From Candidatus Merdenecus merdavium (lineage in GTDB: Bacteria; Bacillota; Clostridia; Lachnospirales; Lachnospiraceae), in the NCBI GenBank assembly GCA_018715425.1, contig DVLR01000071.1, positions 1 through 12,992 of the forward strand: 12,992 nt of DNA. The letters run 5' to 3'. A program made the translations under genes and the position numbers. Position 1 is the stretch's first letter. Every line of letters starts with the position of its first letter. The notes under the pieces were generated by a model. It saw nothing but the letters and a program-made list of their open reading frames with translations. It made no database searches and was not told the DNA's origin. Positions 6,881 through 12,992 of the stretch are shown piece by piece.

Positions 6881-9800
6881 TTAAGACTCTATGTCCTTAT
6901 GATATTCTTGTAAAGCTTTTACTCCAATATCTTCCTTTCTTATGGCTGTTCTAATTCCACTGGCTGCTGCTTTTGCTGCTGCAATTGTAGTAAAATATGG
7001 GATTTTGTTCTTAATTGCTGCTTTACGAATATAACTATCATCTTCGCTACTTGATTGCCCTCTTGGCGTGTTAATGATAATATCAATTTCTTTGTTTGCA
7101 ATGGCATCTAAAATATTTGGTCGGCCTTCCTTTAATTTTTTTATTTTATCTGCCTTGATCCCAGCATCCACAATGAGTCCATGGGTTCTTCCAGTTGCAA
7201 CAATAGAAAATCCACATTGACTAAATTTCTGCGCTACTTCTACTACTTCACCTTTATCCTTATCATTTACACTAATCAGTACGGTTCCTCTTAATGGGAG
7301 TTTTGTCTGTGTAGCTTCTTGAGCTTTATAGAAAGCCTCTCCAAAGGTGGTAGCTAGTCCCAATACCTCTCCCGTAGATCGCATTTCTGGTCCTAGTAAA
7401 GGATCCACTTCTTGGAACATATTAAACGGAAATACGGCTTCTTTGACACCAAAGTGGTTGATTTTCTTCTCTTTTAATTGACTCACTGGTGAATCTTTTC
7501 CCGTTAATTCAGAAGTAATAATTTCTGTTGCAAGTTGTACCATGGGAATGTTACATACTTTTGAAACCAAAGGTACTGTTCTAGATGCTCTTGGATTCGC
7601 CTCTAGTACGAAGACTACTCCATCTTCGATTGCATATTGCATGTTCATAAGACCAACAACATGCATTTCTTCAGCAATTTTTTTTGTATATTCTTTAATT
7701 GTTTTTAAATTTTCATCTGATATATGGAGAGAAGGCAAGATACAAGCTGAATCTCCTGAGTGAACTCCAGCTAACTCAATATGTTCCATAACTGCTGGAA
7801 CAAAAGCGTGTTCTCCATCACTAATAGCATCTGCCTCACACTCCATAGCATGGTGAAGAAATCGATCAATGAGGATTGGTCTATCTGGTGTCACGCCTAC
7901 TGCTGCGGCCATATACTGTTTTAATGTGGTAGGATCGTAAACTATTTCCATTCCTCTTCCACCTAATACATAAGAAGGGCGCACCATAACTGGATATCCT
8001 ATTTCATCAGCAATCCTTAAGGCATCTTCAATGGTTACTGCCATACCAGCTTCCGGCATTGGAATGTTAAGTTTTTCCATAATCGCCCTGAACTGATCTC
8101 GGTCTTCTGCAAGATCAATAACCTCTGGTGGTGTTCCTAAAATACGTACTCCAAATTTCTCAAGATCTGAAGCTAAGTTTAAAGGCGTTTGACCTCCAAA
8201 CTGCGCAATGATTCCCACTGGCTGCTCTTCTTCGTAAATACTTAAAACATCTTCTAACGTTAGTGGTTCGAAATATAATTTATCTGAAGTATCATAATCT
8301 GTAGAAACGGTTTCAGGATTACAGTTTACCATGATGGTTTCAAATCCCAGTTTTCTCAGAGCTTTTGCCGCATGAACACAACAGTAATCAAATTCTATTC
8401 CTTGTCCAATTCTATTTGGTCCACCACCTAAGATCATAATTTTTTGTTTATCTCTAGATATTAGATTGTTCTTCTTTGTATTGTAAGTTGAATAGTAGTA
8501 AGAGTTATCTTTCGTTCCACTTACATGTATACTTTCCCAACTCTGCTTCAGTCCATATCCAAGTCTGGCTTTTCTTACTTCGGTTTCTTCTATATCCAAT
8601 ATCTGACTTAAATAATGATCAGAAAAGCCGTTTTTCTTTGCATTGATCAGTAGTTTTTTAGGAGGTAATTGTCCTTTATAAGTTAAAATTTCTTCCTCTT
8701 CTTCCACTAATTCTTTCATTTGCTCTAAGAAATAGTGCTTTATTTTTGTCAGTTCAAAGAGCTCGTCTACGGTTGCTCCTTTTCTAATGGCTTCGTAAAG
8801 TATGAATTGCCTTTCACTTGTTGCCTGATTTAACATAGATAACAGCTCTTTTTTGCTCTTTTGGTTAAAATCCTTAGCAAATCCTAAGCCATAGCGTCCA
8901 ATCTCTAAACTCCTTATAGCTTTTTGCAACGCTTCTTTATACGTCTTTCCAATACTCATAACTTCGCCTACAGCTCTCATTTGAGTACCTAATTTATCTT
9001 CTGCACCTTTGAATTTTTCAAATGCCCAACGTGCAAACTTAATGACAATATAATCACCGTCTGGTACATACTGATCTAAAGTTCCATACTTACCACATGG
9101 AATTTCATCTAACGTAAGACCTGCTGCCAACATAGATGATATTAACGCAATTGGAAATCCTGTTGCTTTTGATGCTAATGCTGATGATCTAGAAGTTCTT
9201 GGATTGATTTCTATTACAATATCTCGATCGGTTACTGGATCATGTGCCCACTGCACATTGGTTCCACCTATGACTTCAATTTCGTTTACAATTTTATAGG
9301 ACTTTTCTTGTAATCGTTTCTGCACTTCCTCTGGTATGGTAAGCATTGGTGCAGAGCAGAAAGAATCTCCTGTATGCACTCCTAATGGATCTATATTTTC
9401 GATAAAACAAACCGTAATCATTTTACCATTAGCATCTCTGACTACTTCTAATTCTAGCTCTTCCCATCCTAAAATAGATTCCTCTACTAATACTTGTCCA
9501 ACTAAACTTGCCTTAAGCCCTCTGGCAACAACCGTTTTAAGCTCTTCTACATTATATACTAAACCGCCACCAGCTCCTCCCATGGTATAAGCTGGTCTTA
9601 AAACCACAGGATAACCTAAGTTTTCTGCTATAGCTACAGCCTCATCTACACTATATGCCACTTCGCTTTTCGCCATTTCAATTCCTAGTTTATCCATTGC
9701 TTTTTTAAATTCGATTCGATCTTCTCCTCTTTGAATAGCATCTAATTGAACGCCAATGACTTTCACATCATACCGATCTAAAACTCCTTTTTCTGCTAAT

Positions 9801-10105
9801 TCTGAGCAAAGATTAAGACCCGATTGTCCACCTAAATTTGGTAGTAACGCATCCGGTCTTTCTTTCTCTATAATTTGTTCTAACCGTTCTACGTTAAGTG
9901 GTTCAATATATGTCACATCCGCTGTTTCCGGATCAGTCATAATAGTTGCTGGGTTAGAATTAACTAATATAATCTCATATCCTAATTGTTTTAATGCCTT
10001 ACAAGCCTGTGTACCTGAATAATCAAATTCACATGCCTGACCAATAATAATTGGACCTGAACCAATAATCAATACTTTTGGTTTCTTCACGCTACTTGTT
10101 TGCAT
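6881..10105 (-). CDS. carB: Carbamoyl-phosphate synthase large subunit
   Basis: A 1074-residue CarB of normal full length (E. coli is 1073). It makes carbamoyl phosphate from bicarbonate, ATP and ammonia supplied by the glutaminase subunit CarA, for pyrimidine and arginine synthesis. The two homologous halves each start with the nucleotide-binding signature (GSGPIIIGQACEFDYSG near residue 15; GGGPNRIGQGIEFDYC near 560). Each half has an ATP-grasp metal-site motif (EINPRTSRSSALASK near 300; LEANPRASRTVPLVSK in the second half). The C-terminal 130 to 140 residues form the MGS-like allosteric domain, ending in a TTIAAAKAAASGI segment. The start is supported by GGGAGGAA 6 nt upstream and by the promoter at 10158-10186. 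carA, normally just upstream, is absent: the preceding gene is uppP. Thus carA must be elsewhere for a glutamine-dependent enzyme. Confidence 0.98.
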   Translation of the reverse strand: MQTSSVKKPKVLIIGSGPIIIGQACEFDYSGTQACKALKQLGYEIILVNSNPATIMTDPETADVTYIEPLNVERLEQIIEKERPDALLPNLGGQSGLNLCSELAEKGVLDRYDVKVIGVQLDAIQRGEDRIEFKKAMDKLGIEMAKSEVAYSVDEAVAIAENLGYPVVLRPAYTMGGAGGGLVYNVEELKTVVARGLKASLVGQVLVEESILGWEELELEVVRDANGKMITVCFIENIDPLGVHTGDSFCSAPMLTIPEEVQKRLQEKSYKIVNEIEVIGGTNVQWAHDPVTDRDIVIEINPRTSRSSALASKATGFPIALISSMLAAGLTLDEIPCGKYGTLDQYVPDGDYIVIKFARWAFEKFKGAEDKLGTQMRAVGEVMSIGKTYKEALQKAIRSLEIGRYGLGFAKDFNQKSKKELLSMLNQATSERQFILYEAIRKGATVDELFELTKIKHYFLEQMKELVEEEEEILTYKGQLPPKKLLINAKKNGFSDHYLSQILDIEETEVRKARLGYGLKQSWESIHVSGTKDNSYYYSTYNTKKNNLISRDKQKIMILGGGPNRIGQGIEFDYCCVHAAKALRKLGFETIMVNCNPETVSTDYDTSDKLYFEPLTLEDVLSIYEEEQPVGIIAQFGGQTPLNLASDLEKFGVRILGTPPEVIDLAEDRDQFRAIMEKLNIPMPEAGMAVTIEDALRIADEIGYPVMVRPSYVLGGRGMEIVYDPTTLKQYMAAAVGVTPDRPILIDRFLHHAMECEADAISDGEHAFVPAVMEHIELAGVHSGDSACILPSLHISDENLKTIKEYTKKIAEEMHVVGLMNMQYAIEDGVVFVLEANPRASRTVPLVSKVCNIPMVQLATEIITSELTGKDSPVSQLKEKKINHFGVKEAVFPFNMFQEVDPLLGPEMRSTGEVLGLATTFGEAFYKAQEATQTKLPLRGTVLISVNDKDKGEVVEVAQKFSQCGFSIVATGRTHGLIVDAGIKADKIKKLKEGRPNILDAIANKEIDIIINTPRGQSSSEDDSYIRKAAIKNKIPYFTTIAAAKAAASGIRTAIRKEDIGVKALQEYHKDIES

Positions 10106-10157
10106 GTTGTTCCTCCCTTGCTTTTGACGGTTAATTATTTCTTTTTACTTTCGAAAT

Positions 10158-10186
10158 ATTATAACTGTTTTTTTTACTGAATGCAA
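10158..10186 (-). promoter_or_regulatory. Sigma-A promoter of carB
   Basis: TTGCAT (10181-10186), 17-base spacer, TATAAT (10158-10163) on the minus strand. Transcription should start near 10151, giving a leader of about 45 bases with no room for a PyrR attenuator or riboswitch. Confidence 0.85.
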
Positions 10187-10241
10187 GATCTTTTTAACGA
10201 TTTTATGAAGCAAGCAAAAAAAGCAAAAATCATCTTTTTTT

Positions 10242-10383
10242 CTTTAAAAGATTGAGTATCAAAAGGCCATTATGTATAGTATTTTTCTAAAATTCACACA
10301 AGATAGCTGTTTTTTTATGTTTCTATATGTACAATTTATCCAACAATAGATTTTTGCACCTTTTGATACTCCCATCTCTAAAG
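10242..10383. repeat. Long imperfect inverted repeat between uppP and carB
   Basis: Perfect 13-bp arms GAGTATCAAAAGG (10254-10266) and CCTTTTGATACTC (10359-10371) enclose 92 bases. Pairing continues outward after small internal loops: AGAT/ATCT (10249-10252 and 10374-10377) and CTTTA/TAAAG (10242-10246 and 10379-10383), so the arms are about 25 nt with 22 pairs. The enclosed AT-rich sequence shows no strong inner stem, ORF or known riboswitch core. It begins 3 bases past the uppP stop and ends upstream of the carB promoter. It may be a short non-autonomous mobile element (MITE-like), a small RNA, or a 3' structure of the uppP mRNA. No clear target-site duplication is visible. Confidence 0.6.
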
Positions 10384-10386
10384 GTT

Positions 10387-11208
10387 TTAGCTAAGGATAA
10401 AATATCCCAGTACAAGAATACCTAAAACAATACGATACCACCCAAACACCTTAAAATCATGTTTTTTTATGTATCCCATTAGGAATTTAATAGAAAGTAC
10501 AGAGACTACAAAAGCTACAACCATTCCAACGATTAGAAGGGCCAAGTAGCTAGGCGGAAACGAAAGACCAATCTTTAAGATTTTAATCAAGCTAGCTCCC
10601 GCCATTGCTGGTATGGCTAAAAAGAAAGTGAATTCTGCTGCCACTGTTCTTGAGATACCTATCATCATACTACCAACAATGGTGGCACCAGACCTTGATG
10701 TCCCTGGAATAACCGCCAAAAGTTGGAAGATACCAATTAGGAATGCCATTTTATAATCAATCTGATCTAAGGTTTGAACACGAGGCTTCGTTCCTTTATT
10801 TCTGTTTTCTATAACAATAAAGAATACTCCGTAGATAATCAACATTGCTGCTACTACTACGTAATTATAGAATACTCGGTCAATCACATCATCAAAAGGA
10901 ATACCAATGATTGCTGCTGGTAAAGATGCTACAACAATTTTAAACCACATATTCATCTTTTTCTTATCTACCTTAAAGCCATTTTTTAAATGAAAGGGAA
11001 ATATCTTTTCCCAAAACAATACAACTACAGCTAAAATAGCTCCCAACTGGATCACTACTAAAAACAATTCCATAAAATTTTCATCAACATTTAACTGAAT
11101 AAATTCATTGACCAAAATCATATGACCAGTACTACTGATGGGCAACCACTCTGTGATACCTTCTACTATGCCCAATAAGATAACCTTCAGTAATTCAATA
11201 AAACTCAT
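10387..11208 (-). CDS. uppP: Undecaprenyl-diphosphate phosphatase (UppP/BacA)
   Basis: A 273-residue polytopic membrane protein that dephosphorylates undecaprenyl diphosphate to recycle the lipid carrier of peptidoglycan synthesis; overproduction of the family gives bacitracin resistance. Motif 1, EGITEWLPISSTGH, supplies E16, E20 and H29, and motif 2, PGTSRSG, supplies R172, all corresponding to residues known to be catalytic in E. coli. Several hydrophobic segments follow the expected pattern. The start at 11208 (MSFIELL) is preferred to the ATG at 11220, because GGAG at 11215-11218 precedes it by 6 nt and homologues begin the same way. A promoter lies just upstream (11240-11268), so it is probably transcribed separately from sleC. 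Confidence 0.97.
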   Translation of the reverse strand: MSFIELLKVILLGIVEGITEWLPISSTGHMILVNEFIQLNVDENFMELFLVVIQLGAILAVVVLFWEKIFPFHLKNGFKVDKKKMNMWFKIVVASLPAAIIGIPFDDVIDRVFYNYVVVAAMLIIYGVFFIVIENRNKGTKPRVQTLDQIDYKMAFLIGIFQLLAVIPGTSRSGATIVGSMMIGISRTVAAEFTFFLAIPAMAGASLIKILKIGLSFPPSYLALLIVGMVVAFVVSVLSIKFLMGYIKKHDFKVFGWYRIVLGILVLGYFILS

Positions 11209-11239
11209 CTTTCTCTCCATTCTTTTCTTTGATTCGTTT

Positions 11240-11268
11240 ATTATATCCTATTTCGGGAAAACTTTAAA
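11240..11268 (-). promoter_or_regulatory. Sigma-A-like promoter of uppP
   Basis: TTTAAA (11263-11268, 4 of 6 matches to TTGACA), 17-base spacer and TATAAT (11240-11245) on the minus strand. Transcription would begin near 11233, about 25 bases before the uppP start. An 8-bp inverted repeat GGGAAAAC/GTTTTCCC (11255-11262 and 11293-11300) overlaps the spacer; its role is unknown. Confidence 0.6.
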
Positions 11269-11319
11269 GTTAGAAATCCATCCCCCCTTATGGTTTTCCC
11301 AAGGATTCTTTTTCTAAGC

Positions 11320-12582
11320 TTAAGTAAGCTCAGCGATTCGTGTAATTCCTACATATACTTCTTGGATCTTAAACCATGTAGCATAATCTACTACACCTGT
11401 TACTGGTAAATCGAAAACTTCTTGCAGCTTTCTTACTGCTGCTGCAGTTTCTTCACCAAACTGCCCATCTACAGAAACTCTTGGAATCGCCGTATAAGTA
11501 CCAGCAATAGTATTAAGTTGTTCTTGCATCTGAATCACTTTTTCACCACTGGATCCTATGGTTAAATTTTGCCCTGGCCAAGAGGATGGAATGCCTGCCA
11601 CCTCTTCTGCTGCATTAATATACATATTATCACCGTAATAATGGCGGATAATATCGATAGCTTCATAGCCTTGATCACCTAGTGTTTTAGAGCCCCATTG
11701 TGACATCCAATTTGGGCAAGTAACTCTTTCTCCATCACAGTATTGAGTTAAAATCGGCTGTTTTACATTGGGTCTTGATAAGTAATTTACGAATACAGAG
11801 TCTACAATTCTAGAAATATTTTCGAAGATATTTCTTCCTTCCATCCATTTATGATCGAAAGCTGTAGATGATGTAATGGTAAAGTTAAAACCTTTATTAC
11901 GATACCATTCGGTGTAAACGCGATTTAATGTAAAGGACATAATTGCTAATACATTAGCATAGATCGTAGATTCTGGCCAAGTAGCATAAATTTCGCTAGA
12001 TGCCACATTTTTTATATAGTCCTTATATTTTACATAATAATCTGGTGCAGTGGTATCTCTTGGAGAACCGTCATGAACAACTACAATCTCTGGAACGACG
12101 ACTCTACTAAGTACTATTTCTCCAGTTTCACTAATGGGTTTTATTTCATTTTCGGCGATTTTAGGTGGGTACTCTCCATAAAGGGTATGCGCTGGTATGA
12201 CAATGGTATCAGGAGGCTGATTGGGCTGAAGTGGTCTTAATCGAATCTGTTGGATCGAAGTCGTCTCGGCTAAAAGCTGAGATCCTGATACCGTAATCGT
12301 TTCAAATCCTGAAGCACTAACCCTTATTGTGTATTCCGAATAAGGCTGATTAGACCCAGGTTCTAGACTGTAATCAATAGGAGGAGCTGCCAGATCTACA
12401 GTATCTGTAATACCTGATGTATCTGTAATCAGCTCCTCTACAGTACTAGCTGGATCTCCTGTATAAGAAATTTCCACCCTAGCATTATCTATAGGTATTT
12501 CTTGTAAATTAGATAATACACTTACTTTTAATTTGCCTCTATCAGGTCGATCCTGCTGCATAGTTCTTACAGATTTATTCAT
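11320..12582 (-). CDS. sleC: SleC, spore-cortex-lytic enzyme of germination (pre-pro form)
   Basis: A 420-residue protein with the layout of clostridial SleC, which degrades spore cortex peptidoglycan at germination after proteolytic activation by Csp proteases. Residues about 15-116 form a beta-sandwich, carboxypeptidase-regulatory-like pro-region. About 120-165 is a linker (IPAHTLYGEYPPKI, then VVVPEIVVVHDG) where activation cleavage is expected. About 165-330 is a SpoIID-like lytic domain: YIKNVASSEIYATWP has E197 at the place of the SpoIID catalytic glutamate, followed by NVLAIMSFTLNRVYTEW. Residues 339-420 are a PG_binding_1 domain. No signal peptide or membrane segment is present, as expected for a protein loaded from the mother cell. 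The start at 12582 has AGAGG 5 nt upstream; the ATG at 12603 has none. No csp genes are seen here. Assignment is from remembered family features, not a search. Confidence 0.9.
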   Translation of the reverse strand: MNKSVRTMQQDRPDRGKLKVSVLSNLQEIPIDNARVEISYTGDPASTVEELITDTSGITDTVDLAAPPIDYSLEPGSNQPYSEYTIRVSASGFETITVSGSQLLAETTSIQQIRLRPLQPNQPPDTIVIPAHTLYGEYPPKIAENEIKPISETGEIVLSRVVVPEIVVVHDGSPRDTTAPDYYVKYKDYIKNVASSEIYATWPESTIYANVLAIMSFTLNRVYTEWYRNKGFNFTITSSTAFDHKWMEGRNIFENISRIVDSVFVNYLSRPNVKQPILTQYCDGERVTCPNWMSQWGSKTLGDQGYEAIDIIRHYYGDNMYINAAEEVAGIPSSWPGQNLTIGSSGEKVIQMQEQLNTIAGTYTAIPRVSVDGQFGEETAAAVRKLQEVFDLPVTGVVDYATWFKIQEVYVGITRIAELT

Positions 12583-12611
12583 ATTTACCTCTAAACATAT
12601 CATGTTATCAC

Positions 12612-12639
12612 TATTCTATGCAGGAATATCCTAGATCGT
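12612..12639 (-). promoter_or_regulatory. Sigma-K-like (mother-cell sporulation) promoter of sleC
   Basis: On the minus strand AC (12638-12639), 17 bases, then CATAGAATA (12612-12620) fits the sigma-K pattern AC-N16/17-CATANNNTA. The inferred start near 12605 leaves about 23 bases before the sleC ATG. The match has little information on its own, but agrees with late mother-cell expression known for sleC in other clostridia. Confidence 0.5.
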
Positions 12640-12687
12640 TACTAATTTCAGTAAACTTTTAAAAACCTTGCTTTGGCAGCCTATCCC

Positions 12688-12992
12688 CTAAAAGATTCTT
12701 CGAATATCATTAAAGAGAACTACGACCATAAGTAGCATCAAAAGTACAAATCCAACAAAATGGACCATTCCTTCTTTATCTGGATCTATGGCCTTACCTC
12801 GTATTCCCTCAATAATTAAGAAAACTAACCGTCCTCCATCTAAAGCAGGAATTGGAAGTAAATTTACCACACCTAAGTTAGCACTAATTAAAATGGCTAG
12901 ATTTAATACGGAAATGAAGCCAATTAGCATTCCATCACTTTGTTTATTGGTTTCGTAGCTACTTCCAATCATCTCCACCACGCCTACAGGGC
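12688..12992 (-). CDS. rseP: RseP-type site-2 zinc metalloprotease, C-terminal end (5' part outside window)
   Basis: The frame is open to the right edge, giving about 100 residues and a TAG stop at 12688. Visible motifs are PVGVVEMIGSS, typical of the membrane segment after the PDZ domain in RseP/RasP, then a hydrophobic segment ending NLLPIPALDGGRLVF, which is the conserved NxxPxPxLDGG motif whose Asp is a zinc ligand, and a last hydrophobic segment before DIRRIF. The family cleaves membrane-embedded substrates such as anti-sigma factors and signal-peptide remnants. The HExxH motif and PDZ domain lie outside. The next gene, sleC, starts 105 bp downstream; ispG, the usual neighbour in Clostridia, is not there. 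No terminator was recognised in the gap. Confidence 0.93.
   Translation of the reverse strand, partial: PVGVVEMIGSSYETNKQSDGMLIGFISVLNLAILISANLGVVNLLPIPALDGGRLVFLIIEGIRGKAIDPDKEGMVHFVGFVLLMLLMVVVLFNDIRRIF

Noticed and set aside
10242..10383. The uppP-carB inverted repeat as a riboswitch or PyrR attenuator for carB
   Set aside because: A strong promoter at 10158-10186 lies between it and carB, so it is not in the carB leader, and no known riboswitch core sequence is visible inside.
1..12992. tRNA, rRNA, CRISPR array, insertion sequence or prophage signals
   Set aside because: No cloverleaf-like sequences, regularly spaced repeats, transposase or phage genes were seen on either strand.

Overview
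The window looks like chromosomal DNA of a low-GC, anaerobic, endospore-forming Firmicute (class Clostridia, possibly Alkaliphilus-like; the genus is only an impression). The reasons are an AT-rich composition with strong AGGAGG-type ribosome-binding sites, a complete [FeFe]-hydrogenase maturation set (HydE, HydG, HydF), and a clostridial spore-cortex-lytic enzyme (SleC). Every gene I can support lies on the minus strand, so transcription runs from high to low coordinates. Open frames on the plus strand are shadows.

Layout in transcription order: (1) 12992-12688, C-terminal end of a RseP-type site-2 metalloprotease, cut by the window edge. (2) 12582-11320, sleC, a germination cortex hydrolase preceded by a sequence that fits a mother-cell sigma-K promoter. 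(3) 11208-10387, uppP, undecaprenyl-diphosphate phosphatase, with its own sigma-A-like promoter. (4) A 281-bp gap with a long imperfect inverted repeat and then a good sigma-A promoter. (5) 10105-6881, carB, the large subunit of carbamoyl-phosphate synthase, without carA next to it, ending in a clear intrinsic terminator. (6) A 243-bp gap with that terminator, a 32-bp near-perfect palindrome and a TATAAT box. (7) 6637-2863, hydE-hydG-hydF. (8) A 251-bp gap with an inverted repeat around a possible promoter. (9) 2611-231, NuoE-like and NuoF-like subunits (HydC and HydB type) with overlapping stop and start. (10) 208-1, the N-terminus of a glycerol-dehydrogenase-like protein, 22 bp after the NuoF-like gene and cut by the window edge.

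How the genes fit together: HydG makes the CO and cyanide ligands of the hydrogenase H-cluster from tyrosine, HydE contributes to the bridging dithiolate and diiron precursor, and HydF is the GTPase scaffold that delivers the precursor to apo-hydrogenase. The NuoE/NuoF pair is the NADH-oxidising, FMN and iron-sulfur module that accompanies the catalytic subunit HydA in multimeric, often electron-bifurcating, hydrogenases. HydA itself is not in the window; the place where it often sits is taken by a glycerol-dehydrogenase-like gene. The other half of the window (rseP, sleC, uppP, carB) is envelope, spore and pyrimidine/arginine metabolism with no obvious link to the hydrogenase genes.

No strikingly new system is visible. 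The points most worth a second look are the HydA-less hydrogenase cluster ending in a polyol-dehydrogenase-like gene, the palindrome in front of hydE, the long inverted repeat between uppP and carB, and the sigma-K-like promoter of sleC.
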